Below are positions 46,141 to 55,179 of a stretch of 64,000 nucleotides of DNA, piece after piece. This stretch comes from Planctomycetota bacterium (GTDB lineage: Bacteria; Planctomycetota; Planctomycetia; Planctomycetales; Planctomycetaceae). The translations under genes were made by a program, and so were the position numbers. Below the pieces are notes generated by a model. It was not told the origin of the DNA. It searched no databases and saw nothing but the letters and a program-made list of their open reading frames with translations. The stretch is from the NCBI GenBank assembly GCA_027618475.1, contig JAQCEJ010000008.1, positions 1 through 64,000 of the forward strand. The letters are read 5' to 3'. The stretch's first letter is position 1; each line of letters begins with the position of its first letter.

Positions 46141-48093
46141 ATGACGGTATCGCCGGATCCGCATTGGTCAAATTTTTTGCAGATTGCCGAGCGAATAAAC
46201 CTGCTGAGCGGGGACGTTATCGAGCAGTTAAAAAATGATTCGAAAATGCGTCAGCGATCTCCCGCCGAACTCGCCGTGCAACACGGATGGATGAACTCGG
46301 TTCAAGTCGACATCGTCACGACGTTGATGCATCCGCGAACGACGATTCCGGGGTATGAAATTCTGGACGTCATCGGTCAAGGAGGGATGGGAGTCGTCTT
46401 TCGGGCGAAACAGTTGAATCTCGACCGCGTTGTAGCCCTTAAAACCGTGCTGTTCAGTCAGGTGGGAGACCCCAGCATTCTCGAACGGTTTCGGCAGGAA
46501 GCGATCACCGTCGCCAAGTTGCGTCATCCCAATATCGTCACGGCTTACGACTTCGGCCAGCACGAAGGCCGACTCTATTTTGCGATGGAGATGATCGAAG
46601 GAAATGATCTCGATGGGCTCATTCGTCAGAACGGCACATTAGACCCGGGGACGGCCTTGGGACTCTTGCGTCAGACCATTGCCGGTCTCGCACACGCCTC
46701 ACAACTGGGGGTTGTCCATCGCGACATCAAACCGGCGAATTTGCTGCTGGTCGAAGCACCCGAAGGTTACGGACTGCCGAACGGTTTGCCGATGGTCAAA
46801 ATTGCGGACTTCGGTTTGGCATTTCTCACAGCGACGTCGGAGTCGAGTACACGGTTAACGATGAACAACGCTGTCGTCGGAAGTCCGAATTATCTGGCTC
46901 CCGAACAGTTGAGCGGACACCGCGTTGACCATCGGGCCGATATCTATGCTCTAGGGGCGACCTTTTATCACATGTTATCGGGAAGCCCCCCATATGTCGG
47001 CGACAACGTAACGCAAATCATTACCCAGAAATTATCGGGGCAGTTTCGGCCGATTGCCCGGCAACCCGAGTCGATCAATCTATTTGTGCAGTCGCTGATG
47101 AAGCTCGATCCCGCCGATCGGCCGTCCGATTACGGGCTGATCCGTCAGGAGATCGACCTCCTCGCGACAACGCTCGTCCCCGAAACGATTTTCATATCGG
47201 GAAATAATCGGCCGTCGACCATTACGGCGGAAACGTCCGACGACGATCGACAAAACAAACTTGTCGCAAACCCGCTGGCGAACGAACCGCAAGCGACAAG
47301 CGTTAATCTGCTGGCGACGCAGCCGGTCGATCCTCGAAACAGGCACCACGATGCCGAGGCGACGCTTATTCTTCAGCGTCCGTCACTGCGACGTCGATGG
47401 TTCATCAGTCTGCTGGTCGGAGCATTGGCAGTGGTAGCGGTTGTTTACGGTCTGCGGGATCGGGGGAAGCCAGACAAACCCCGACCGACAAGAACCCTGG
47501 CTCGCGGAGAATGGTTCGATCATTTGTTTGACGGACGGACACTTTCCGGCTGGAGCACCATGTCCGGAGGTTGGTCGATCAATAATCATCCCGATCACGG
47601 AGCCGTCCTGTCGGGCGAACGGGGCACAATCCGCAGGCAGTTGATGCGTGAACACGACGAGAAGGAAACATCGATCGACGGACTCGAACATTATGTCGTC
47701 ACCTTACTGGTCATGTTGAATAACGCCGATCGAATCTCGATTGAATTTGGACTGAAGAACGAAGCTCAGACCGGATATCCGCGATTCGCACTGGTGGTCA
47801 CGAAGCAAGGACTGCAACTCGGTCGCCGGTCAGATCAACCCAACTCGTTCGAGCCGATGCAAGGTGAAATCGCGATTGATCTCGCCCCGATGACGCTGGC
47901 TGAAGTTCGCATCGAACGCCAGCAATCGGATTGGTGGGTGACATTAAATGACAAATTACTGGGAATTCTTCCCATCGAACCGGGAGGGGAATTACCAGAA
48001 TTTCGTCTGACGGTCGACGGAGGCCCGGCTTTTTTTTCAGATATGATGATTCAGGAACTGCTCAGCGATCCGAACCCGGCCGACCCCCTTTAG
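46141..48093 (+). CDS. Ser/Thr protein kinase with C-terminal DUF1080-like domain
   Basis: A 650-residue transmembrane kinase. After a ~70-residue N-terminal helical region the kinase core shows the P-loop GQGGMGVV, K101, HRDIKPAN (193-200), DFG (223-225) and SPNYLAPEQ. One helix (WFISLLVGALAVVAVVYGL, ~residue 418-436) leads to an outer domain with the LFDGRTLSGW motif of the DUF1080/3-keto-disaccharide hydrolase concanavalin fold. This suggests a sensor that binds a sugar or related ligand outside and signals by phosphorylation inside. It is two bases behind the redoxin, likely cotranscribed. Confidence 0.92.
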   Translation: MTVSPDPHWSNFLQIAERINLLSGDVIEQLKNDSKMRQRSPAELAVQHGWMNSVQVDIVTTLMHPRTTIPGYEILDVIGQGGMGVVFRAKQLNLDRVVALKTVLFSQVGDPSILERFRQEAITVAKLRHPNIVTAYDFGQHEGRLYFAMEMIEGNDLDGLIRQNGTLDPGTALGLLRQTIAGLAHASQLGVVHRDIKPANLLLVEAPEGYGLPNGLPMVKIADFGLAFLTATSESSTRLTMNNAVVGSPNYLAPEQLSGHRVDHRADIYALGATFYHMLSGSPPYVGDNVTQIITQKLSGQFRPIARQPESINLFVQSLMKLDPADRPSDYGLIRQEIDLLATTLVPETIFISGNNRPSTITAETSDDDRQNKLVANPLANEPQATSVNLLATQPVDPRNRHHDAEATLILQRPSLRRRWFISLLVGALAVVAVVYGLRDRGKPDKPRPTRTLARGEWFDHLFDGRTLSGWSTMSGGWSINNHPDHGAVLSGERGTIRRQLMREHDEKETSIDGLEHYVVTLLVMLNNADRISIEFGLKNEAQTGYPRFALVVTKQGLQLGRRSDQPNSFEPMQGEIAIDLAPMTLAEVRIERQQSDWWVTLNDKLLGILPIEPGGELPEFRLTVDGGPAFFSDMMIQELLSDPNPADPL

Positions 48094-48227
48094 CAGCCTG
48101 TTGAAAATGTGGGATGATCAAATTATGTGTACCACGGGGTAGCTTGTCCCCTGTGTTTTTCCGATGCCTCACAACAAGACTGCCGGACAAGCCGGCAGTG
48201 CCAACCATTTTTTCAACGGACTGTTAG
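48091..48227. repeat. 137-bp palindromic (MITE-like) element
   Basis: The ends AGCAGCCTGTTGAAAA and TTTTTTCAACGGACTGTT are imperfect inverse complements of about 20 bases. Inside are two smaller hairpins, GGGGTAGCTTGTCCCC (~48136-48151) and ACTGCCGG-acaag-CCGGCAGT (~48179-48199). It begins inside the last codons and stop of the kinase gene and ends about 85 bases before NfeD. No coding capacity. It may be a nonautonomous mobile element, a structured RNA region or a terminator. Confidence 0.55.
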
Positions 48228-48311
48228 CGGCATCGCATTCGAGACGTCCGCGAACTTCCCGGGCGGTCTTCATTGAATCCCCTGTCGGGCGACCGTTAGA
48301 ATATACAGTGT

Positions 48312-48950
48312 ATGGACTATTCGATTCTTGCCATCACGCTCTTGTTATTGGGACTGGCCCTGCTCGTCGCCGAGGTTTTTCTTCCTTCCGGAGGGATCAT
48401 TTCGGCGTTGGTGGCGATTTGCATTATCGGTTCGCTCTGGTGCGGCTGGTCAGCCTGGTGGGAAACAGGCCGCGTGTACTTCTGGATCTATCTCGCAGCA
48501 ACGTTGATATTGCTTCCGGCGGTGCTGATCGGTGCGTTGGTGGTGCTGCCCCAGACCAGCATCGGCAAAAAAGTGCTGTTGGAGGCTCCCCATCTCGATG
48601 ACATTACGCCACACGCCGCCGAAATCCGTCGATTGTCGCAATACATCGGAAAAATCGGAGAGGCGGTAACGTTGCACAGTCCCGGTGGAATGGTCATGGT
48701 GGAAGGGGAACGAATGCATTCCGAAAGTGAGGGAATGCTGATCGAACCGGGAACAGCGGTGGAAGTTCTACGGCTGAACGCCACGCGACTGGTGGTTCGA
48801 TCCGTTTCCTCGAAGGAAATAAAGGAAACCGGGCACGACGTCGACCGTACGGCGATAGCGGCAGCGGATGAACCTGCCGTGCCGAACAGGCTCCCGATGA
48901 CGCCGAAACAGGAACTCGTAGATTTTGATGTACCGGTCGATGACGCTTAG
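48312..48950 (+). CDS. NfeD-like membrane protein
   Basis: A 212-residue protein. The first 85 residues hold three or more membrane helices (ILAITLLLLGLALLVAEVFL, IISALVAICIIGSLW, WIYLAATLILLPAVLIGALVV). The soluble end includes the NfeD OB-fold (IGKIGEAVTLHSPGGMVMVEGERMHS, then VEVLRLNATRLVVRSV). It is the short NfeD form, without the ClpP-like protease domain. It precedes floA by about 145 bases on the same strand, the pairing seen for NfeD and flotillins in many bacteria. Confidence 0.88.
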   Translation: MDYSILAITLLLLGLALLVAEVFLPSGGIISALVAICIIGSLWCGWSAWWETGRVYFWIYLAATLILLPAVLIGALVVLPQTSIGKKVLLEAPHLDDITPHAAEIRRLSQYIGKIGEAVTLHSPGGMVMVEGERMHSESEGMLIEPGTAVEVLRLNATRLVVRSVSSKEIKETGHDVDRTAIAAADEPAVPNRLPMTPKQELVDFDVPVDDA

Positions 48951-49095
48951 TTTTCATAAGAACGCCTGACAACCGAATAGCCGAATTGACCCTGCTGGTT
49001 TTGAATTCGGCGCGCCAGTTCCTATAATCATTCCAACGGCTGTCAGACGCCGATCCGACGACTTCCGCATCATCCGCTATTGGGAATGAGAGACA

Positions 49096-50124
49096 ATGGA
49101 TAATTCCGTTTTATTTTTCGTGTTTATCTTCGTCTTTCTCGCCGTGCTGTTTCTCTTTGTGATATCCGCCCAGTATTTCAGTTTGTGGATCCAGTCGATC
49201 ATGACGAAGGCGGGGATTTCGCTCCCCGCGTTGATTTTCATGCGCATCCGAAATGTGAATCCCTCAGTGATCGTCCGCAGCAAAATCATGGCGGTTCAAG
49301 GGGGTCTGACGCGCGTTTATCCGATCTCGACAAAGGCGCTCGAAGCCCATTATCTTGCCGGGGGAAATGTTCCAAACGTCATTCGTGCGCTTATTGCCGC
49401 CCATAAAGCCAAGCTCGATCTCGACTGGCAGACCGCCCAGGCCATCGATCTGGCGGGACGCGACATTCTCGAAGCGGTGCGAACGAGCGTTTATCCGAAA
49501 GTGATCGAATGCCCCGACCCGCGTAAGTCCTCAGGAACGCTCGACGCCGTTGCCGGTGACGGTATTCAGTTGAAAGCTCGTGCTCGTGTGACCGTGCGGA
49601 CGAACATCCGACAGTTGATCGGCGGAGCGACGGAAGAAACCGTGATCGCCCGCGTCGGTCAGGGGATCGTGCAGGCGATCGGTTCGACCGGATCGTACAA
49701 GACGGTGCTGGAAAATCCCGATAATATCTCCCGCACCGTGTTGAATCAGGGTTTGGAAGCGCAGACGGCGTACGAAATCGTTTCGATCGACATCGCCGAT
49801 ATCGATGTGGGAGAAAACATCGGTGCGCGGTTGCAGGCCGACCAGGCCGAGGCCGACATGCGCGTCGCCCAAGCCAAGGCGGAGCAGCGTCGTGCGGCGG
49901 CAAAAGCCCGCGAACAAGAAATGATCGCCCAAACGCAGGCCAATCGTGCCGAGGTCGTACTCTCCGAGGCGGAAATCCCGCAGGCAATTTCTGCCTCGCT
50001 TCGCAGCGGACAATTGGGACTGCTCGATTATTACGAGTTGAGGAACGTACAAGCCGATACCAAGATGCGAGCGGCGATCGCCGGTGAAGGCCGCGACGGT
50101 TCGCTCGCCTCGGCGTCTAAATAA
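49096..50124 (+). CDS. floA: Flotillin-like protein FloA
   Basis: A 342-residue protein of the FloA/YqfA family. A short membrane-inserted N terminus ([19 protein letters not shown]) is followed by a band-7/SPFH domain and a coiled-coil region rich in Ala, Glu and Arg ([20 protein letters not shown]). It organises membrane microdomains that gather signalling and transport proteins. GAGAGAC lies upstream of the start. It sits between NfeD and a third small membrane protein, so the three probably form one operon. Confidence 0.93.
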   Translation: MDNSVLFFVFIFVFLAVLFLFVISAQYFSLWIQSIMTKAGISLPALIFMRIRNVNPSVIVRSKIMAVQGGLTRVYPISTKALEAHYLAGGNVPNVIRALIAAHKAKLDLDWQTAQAIDLAGRDILEAVRTSVYPKVIECPDPRKSSGTLDAVAGDGIQLKARARVTVRTNIRQLIGGATEETVIARVGQGIVQAIGSTGSYKTVLENPDNISRTVLNQGLEAQTAYEIVSIDIADIDVGENIGARLQADQAEADMRVAQAKAEQRRAAAKAREQEMIAQTQANRAEVVLSEAEIPQAISASLRSGQLGLLDYYELRNVQADTKMRAAIAGEGRDGSLASASK

Positions 50125-50152
50125 GAGAGCTTTGAATTCAAAAGGCGATTGT

Positions 50153-50911
50153 ATGACCGGCTTATCGAACCCGATGTGGCTGTTGGCCGACGCCGGTACC
50201 GTCGTTACGATTCTGGTGTTGTTTCTGTACTTCATCAACTGGGTGCTGCAGAAAGCCGGCGAAGCGAAGAACGCTGCGCCGCAGCGAGGACGTCCCGCAC
50301 GCCAGCTTCCCGCACCACAAGCAAAGGAACTGGACGATTTTCTCAAGCGGGCCCGTGCCGGAGCAAACCTTCAGCAGGCCGGTCGTCGCGACGCGAAAGG
50401 CGTGTTTGATGGAAACGATCTGCTGGAAGTCGTTGAAGAGGCACCACCGCGCCGATCTCGACCCGCACAACGCCAGACGCCTCGGGAACCGAAACGGCAA
50501 AAGCCCAAGCCTCGTCCGCAACCGCTCGCTTCTTCGACAGATTCTCAACACGGATCGAACGAGTCGAAGCTCACGCGGCAACCATTGAACCGGCCTGTGC
50601 ATCAGGAATTTCAATCGACGGTTGGTCATAGCCAATTGAGTCAGCTTCAGCAGCACCTGACCGCCTATATGGAATCGGGACGCGTCGACAAGTCGGTGGC
50701 CGAACATTTGCCGTCGCTGGTCAGAGAACTCAATTTGAAAATGGCACGAGAGAAAGAATCGACATCGTCTGAGGTGTCCGGCGCGTTGATCGAAGATGCG
50801 AATACCGCGCGGAATGCGATTATCGAAATGTTTCATAATCCTCAAGAGATTCGCCGGGCCGTGATCGTTAACGAAATCCTGCAAAGACCCCGATCGTTGC
50901 GACATGACTAG
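50153..50911 (+). CDS. Single-helix membrane protein with Pro/Arg-rich linker
   Basis: A 252-residue protein. The start at 50153 has AAAGGCG upstream. One helix (MWLLADAGTVVTILVLFLYFI) is followed by a long Pro/Arg/Gln-rich stretch and a helical C-terminal part containing VGHSQLSQLQQHLTAYMESG and TARNAIIEMFHNPQEIRRAVIVNEIL. It is directly behind floA and likely cotranscribed. It has no recognised family; a partner of the flotillin system is suggested by position only. Confidence 0.65.
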   Translation: MTGLSNPMWLLADAGTVVTILVLFLYFINWVLQKAGEAKNAAPQRGRPARQLPAPQAKELDDFLKRARAGANLQQAGRRDAKGVFDGNDLLEVVEEAPPRRSRPAQRQTPREPKRQKPKPRPQPLASSTDSQHGSNESKLTRQPLNRPVHQEFQSTVGHSQLSQLQQHLTAYMESGRVDKSVAEHLPSLVRELNLKMAREKESTSSEVSGALIEDANTARNAIIEMFHNPQEIRRAVIVNEILQRPRSLRHD

Positions 50912-51000
50912 AACGGTTATTATAACCCGGTTGGCGACGGATATATTGTCAGATCGTCCTGCTGAATGCAGCGTCCCGAGAGTCATGAAACGACTTGTAA
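50908..51000 (+). repeat. ~95-bp intergenic palindromic repeat, copy B
   Basis: The copy runs from CTAGAACGG to GACTTGTAA, with the shared blocks TATAACCCGGTTGGCGAC and CGTCCCGAGAGTCATGAAAC in the family order. It overlaps the stop codon of the previous gene and ends ten bases before the glycosyltransferase start. Confidence 0.75.
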
Positions 51001-51009
51001 GCCCTTACC

Positions 51010-52140
51010 ATGTCTGATGCCACTGTTAATGTCTTGCTGATCGCAGGACGCTACGAACTTCGTGGTGCGTGGACTTACACCATGGGACTGGCCGAACAAC
51101 TCGGCAAGCACGGTTTCGATACCACCATCCTCTGTCCCGAAGCGCAGCTTCTCGATTCCGTCGAGCGCTCGCGGCTGCATATTACCGAATGTCGGCACTT
51201 GAGATACCCGATTTGGGGAAAGTTTGTCACTCGGCTTCTGGGACGGGAATTAGCGAGCCAGCCTCCCCGCTTGATTCATATTCAGTCGCGACGATTACTG
51301 GCAACCGGAGTGCAACTCGCCCGGCAATGGAACCGCCCCTGTCTACTGACGATTCACGACTATTTGGGGTCTCGCGAAAAACTGGTGGTCGATCCGACGA
51401 TTTGTCGGCGGATGATCGCCGTCAGCGAATCGGTCCGTAAGGAGCTGTTATCACATGCGTATTATCCGCCGGAACAGATCGTCGAAATTCCTGTCGGAGT
51501 CGATCTTCCCGCGGCGAGCGATGTGCATCCGATTCTCGATCCGTCGCGCGTCCCGGTTGTCGGTATGGTAGGCCCGCTCGAAGAGTTGAAGGGGATTCCC
51601 TATTTTCTCGGAGCTGCCCGCAAGGTGTTGCAGATGTATGGCGACGTCGAATTTCTTATCGCGGGTTCCGGCCCCGAAGAGGAAAATCTCCGTCGACTCG
51701 CTCAATCGCTCGAGATCGCCGATCACGTCACGTTTGCACCAAATCTTAGCGATGTTGCTCCTTCTCTCGATGCGATCGACGTCTTCTGTCTGCCGTCGCT
51801 GATGCAAGGTGTGGGAACGATCATGCTTGAAGCGATGGCGCTCGGTAAGGCGGTTATTGCGGCCAACGTCGGTGGAGTTCACGCCGCCGTGAAACATCAG
51901 GAAACCGGTCTGCTCGTCTCCCCCGGCGAGAGCGGCGAACTGGCAACCCAGATCGTCGAGTTGCTCAGACACCCCGAACGGGCGCGAGAACTCGGGCAGC
52001 GCGCCCGACAACTCGTCGAAACTCGTTTTGCGACCGAACACATGGTTAAACAGACGGCGAGCCTCTACCGCACGATTTTAGAGGAAACCGAACGCGACGC
52101 TGGTTCTCGCCAAGAGTCGAAAGCCGTCCCTTCCCATTGA
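51010..52140 (+). CDS. Family 4 glycosyltransferase (GT-B)
   Basis: A 376-residue GT4 enzyme. The N-terminal half has the open Rossmann fold (VNVLLIAGRYELRGAWTYTMGLAEQL). The C-terminal half carries the nucleotide-sugar site with the E-x7-E pattern (IMLEAMALGKAVIAANVGGV). No membrane helices. It probably adds a sugar to a lipid-linked or cell-surface glycan at the inner membrane. It stands alone between a repeat element and CinA. Confidence 0.9.
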   Translation: MSDATVNVLLIAGRYELRGAWTYTMGLAEQLGKHGFDTTILCPEAQLLDSVERSRLHITECRHLRYPIWGKFVTRLLGRELASQPPRLIHIQSRRLLATGVQLARQWNRPCLLTIHDYLGSREKLVVDPTICRRMIAVSESVRKELLSHAYYPPEQIVEIPVGVDLPAASDVHPILDPSRVPVVGMVGPLEELKGIPYFLGAARKVLQMYGDVEFLIAGSGPEEENLRRLAQSLEIADHVTFAPNLSDVAPSLDAIDVFCLPSLMQGVGTIMLEAMALGKAVIAANVGGVHAAVKHQETGLLVSPGESGELATQIVELLRHPERARELGQRARQLVETRFATEHMVKQTASLYRTILEETERDAGSRQESKAVPSH

Positions 52141-52200
52141 TTCGGCTTTTTTTCAAACAACGCAAATTCAACACTCCATCCCCGCTATCGCACTCGAATT

Positions 52201-53469
52201 ATGAATGCAGAAATCATCGCGGTCGGCACCGAGTTGACGACCGGTGCAAAACTCGACACCAACAGTCAATGGCTCAGTCTTAAACTGGCTGAGATTGGCA
52301 TTCCGGTCATTTTTCACACGACGGTCGCCGACGATATGAATGCGATGCTCGACGTGCTGACGGCTGCTCGGCGTCGTTCCGACGTCGTCATCGTCAGCGG
52401 CGGACTCGGCCCGACGTACGACGACCTCACGCGCGAGGCTTTTGCCAAACTTGCCGGCGTCGAACTCGAACTGCATCAGCCGTCGCTCGATTTCATTCGC
52501 AGTTTTTTCGCGTCTCGCAAACGGGAAATGCCCGAACGAAATGCGGTACAGGCCCATTTCCCGTCAGGAAGCCGGCCGATCGCCAATCCACGGGGAACTG
52601 CTCCGGGCATCTGGATGGAACTCATTCGCGAAAACGCGCCGACACCCTGTCTGTTTATTGCGGTTCCCGGTGTCCCCAGCGAGATGAAGCGGATGTACGA
52701 TCACGAGATCTTACCCCGTTTGCCTCACGGAGAGCTGGTTATCCGCCGCCGGTTGATCAACATGTTCGGCGTCGGCGAATCTCACGCCGAAGAACTCCTG
52801 GGAGATATCACCAGGCGACAGCGCGACCCCGAAGTCGGCATTACCGCGCACGAAGGAACAATCTCGCTACGGATCGTTTCACAGGGATCCTCTGCTACCG
52901 AGTGCGATGCCAAGATCGAAAAAACGGAACAGGAAATCCGTCGTCTGATGGGCCATTACATCTTCGGCGTCGAAAACGAAGAACTCGAAGATATCGTCCT
53001 CCCGCGTTTAGTCGAACGTGGTCAAACATTATCGACGGTCGAAATCGGCACGGGAGGATTGCTGGCGCACCGTTTGACATCGTTGAATTCTGTTTTCACG
53101 AAAGGCCCCCCCTCACCGGTTCGGGGCGGCACGATTCTTATCGATACAAAGTTACCCGGCAAATCTATCTCTGCGGTGCAGACCGTATGGAATCATCACC
53201 ACGACGACGCCCTCGCTATCGACGATCTGACGAAGAAACTGGCAGAAGCCTGTCGCGCCGATTTCGAAACCGATTTCGCCCTTGCCGTTGCTCCCTTTCC
53301 GCAGCACGACCCCGACCGTGACCCGCTCGCAACGCCGATTACGTACGTCGCCCTGGCGTCTAACGCGCAGGTCCAGCTTCAAGAAATCGTACTGCTCGGC
53401 GACCCCGCTATTCATAAAAGTCGCGTGGCGAAGACAGCGCTAAATATATTGCGATTGGTGTTGAGGTAG
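52201..53469 (+). CDS. cinA: CinA-like protein with degenerate deamidase domain
   Basis: A 422-residue CinA family protein. The N-terminal molybdopterin-binding-like domain is intact (AEIIAVGTELTTGAKLDTNS, VIVSGGLGPTYDDLTREA, AVPGVPSEMKRMY) and in the family acts as an ADP-ribose-type pyrophosphatase. The C-terminal domain, usually the nicotinamide-mononucleotide deamidase, reads LSTVEIGTGGLLAHRL where active members have ESCTGG, so the catalytic Ser is absent. The later SGIAGPGG block is also missing. It is probably inactive as a deamidase. Its 3' end converges on the ATPase gene. Confidence 0.85.
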   Translation: MNAEIIAVGTELTTGAKLDTNSQWLSLKLAEIGIPVIFHTTVADDMNAMLDVLTAARRRSDVVIVSGGLGPTYDDLTREAFAKLAGVELELHQPSLDFIRSFFASRKREMPERNAVQAHFPSGSRPIANPRGTAPGIWMELIRENAPTPCLFIAVPGVPSEMKRMYDHEILPRLPHGELVIRRRLINMFGVGESHAEELLGDITRRQRDPEVGITAHEGTISLRIVSQGSSATECDAKIEKTEQEIRRLMGHYIFGVENEELEDIVLPRLVERGQTLSTVEIGTGGLLAHRLTSLNSVFTKGPPSPVRGGTILIDTKLPGKSISAVQTVWNHHHDDALAIDDLTKKLAEACRADFETDFALAVAPFPQHDPDRDPLATPITYVALASNAQVQLQEIVLLGDPAIHKSRVAKTALNILRLVLR

Positions 53470-53485
53470 CCGCGGGCGATGTGAT

Positions 53486-54985
53486 TCAAATCGACAGTCG
53501 CCGTTCAAGATCTCTTTCAGCTTGGGCACCCGCGGCGAGCAAGAGCAAATCGATCGGGATGCGGCCGATTCCGTCGTCCGTTTCGCTGGGTAACTTGGCG
53601 TGAGAGTTCTCGGAAACGAGGTAGCAGTTTTTTTCGAATCGCGAAAATCGTTCCCGAAATGTGGTGACGCCACGTAAATGATGCGAGGTCTTGATTGTGA
53701 TCTCAAATCCAAGAGGAAACTGCGGGTGATCGTAAATGAGATCGATGTCGTCATTCTTGTCTTTCCAATGGTACAATCGGACGTTGCTTTGCAGACTGAG
53801 TGCATGGAGATGCGATGCGATGAGATTTTCCGTCAACAGCCCTACTTCGTCCGAATGCTCCAAGAACGCCAATCCCCGTTGTAGCGAAGCATTGCGAATA
53901 GCACCGTCGACGAAATACAGCTTTCTCCCGCGTTTTTGAACCGAGATCTCGCTGCCCGAATAATTGGGCAGAGTGAACACCAGATAGGATCGTTCCAAGT
54001 AAGACAGGTATCGATCGAACGTCGGTTGTGAAAGTCCGTCGAGATTATGGCTGATGTTTGCCGGCGATAACAATCCCGTGATCTGACCGGCTAACGTGTA
54101 AAGCAGACGTTCGAGCAACATCGGCTGCTCGACTCCCACGGCTTGTGGAATGTCTTTATAAATCGCTCGTTCAACAGCGTCGGTTCGCAGGATCAGTTGC
54201 GATCGAAGGAATACCGACGTCTCATCCTGTTGGGCATTGCTCGTGTTGAGTAGGAGTTCCGGAAAGCCACCGGTCAGAAGGTATGTCCGCCGCGCCGACG
54301 AGAGTTCGCTTGTGTCGATTTTGGCCTTGATGCAGTTTTCCAAAGTCTCGTGAAGATGTTCGCCGACGGGCACGCTGACCGGCTTTCCAATCAAGTCAAG
54401 GTATTCGGGAAAGAGATACGGCGTCAGGTACTGTTCTTCCCAGCGGCCGACGCCGCTTTCCAGTTTGCGGCTGCGAAGCGCGGCCGTCGAACTGGATGAG
54501 CCCACGATACGGACGGGGTATGCTTCGTCGTAGAAGGTCTTCAGCCAGAGATCCCACTTTGGGGCGTACGTCAGCTCGTCGAGAAAGAGAAAAAGCGGTG
54601 CTTTAGTGGTTGGCTTATGGCCGTACCTGGTACTGATATCTCGCAAGAACTCGACGAGTTGACCGAGCGTCATCGTCATGAGTAAGGGATGATCTAGTCT
54701 TAACCAATAAATCCGTTTTGCCGGGATCCCCTCATTCAGCAAGTGCCGAACAGATTGATACATGGTTGTTGTTTTCCCCACACGACGGGGGCCGAGGATT
54801 AGCTGAAAGCGACGGGGCACGTCTTGAAACATCAGCCGCCACAGGCATTTGGCCAAAGGTCGCTCAACATCTTGAGCCAGCGTATTGGGAACCTGATCAG
54901 TGGCAATCCACGGATTTTGGTCGTGAACAGTTCGACTGAAGTCTTTTGCGACTGGCGACCACGTACTTTTCTTCTTTTTACCCAC
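53486..54985 (-). CDS. AAA_14/DUF4143 family ATPase
   Basis: A 499-residue ATPase. Walker A lies in GPRRVGKTTTMYQ, with a Walker B-like LFLDELTYAPKWD, and a C-terminal DUF4143 domain (LSPANISHNLDGLSQPTFDRYLSYLERSYLVF, LGFEITIKTSHHL). It uses a GTG start with GGGAG upstream. Such genes are widespread, patchily spread between bacteria, and of unclear role. The perfect inverted repeat 17 bases upstream (55002-55054) probably controls it. The C-terminal domain is nuclease-like in some relatives. Confidence 0.87.
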   Translation of the reverse strand: MGKKKKSTWSPVAKDFSRTVHDQNPWIATDQVPNTLAQDVERPLAKCLWRLMFQDVPRRFQLILGPRRVGKTTTMYQSVRHLLNEGIPAKRIYWLRLDHPLLMTMTLGQLVEFLRDISTRYGHKPTTKAPLFLFLDELTYAPKWDLWLKTFYDEAYPVRIVGSSSSTAALRSRKLESGVGRWEEQYLTPYLFPEYLDLIGKPVSVPVGEHLHETLENCIKAKIDTSELSSARRTYLLTGGFPELLLNTSNAQQDETSVFLRSQLILRTDAVERAIYKDIPQAVGVEQPMLLERLLYTLAGQITGLLSPANISHNLDGLSQPTFDRYLSYLERSYLVFTLPNYSGSEISVQKRGRKLYFVDGAIRNASLQRGLAFLEHSDEVGLLTENLIASHLHALSLQSNVRLYHWKDKNDDIDLIYDHPQFPLGFEITIKTSHHLRGVTTFRERFSRFEKNCYLVSENSHAKLPSETDDGIGRIPIDLLLLAAGAQAERDLERRLSI

Positions 54986-55001
54986 GTCATCGACTCCCTA
55001 T

Positions 55002-55054
55002 TTATGCTAATTAAAATAGCATATTTATAGTGAATGTTATTTTAATTAGCATAA
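55002..55054. promoter_or_regulatory. 16-bp perfect inverted repeat upstream of the ATPase gene
   Basis: TTATGCTAATTAAAAT (55002-55017) and ATTTTAATTAGCATAA (55039-55054) are exact inverse complements separated by 21 bases. Within the left half, TATGCTA-attaaaa-TAGCATA (55003-55023) is itself a palindrome, and the right half holds an imperfect one (ATGTTA/TAGCAT). This gives two operator-like sites, very AT-rich compared with the surroundings, between the ATPase start and the divergent sialidase-like gene. Confidence 0.75.
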
Positions 55055-55179
55055 TACACGTGCTTGATGCATTGTCAATGGCAATTCTGTTCGATACAGA
55101 GTATGAAATTTCGTCCAGTCACAAAGCACCTGCCGGAGCGATAGAATGACCGTTTCATTAAACAGCCCTGGAGAGCCAC

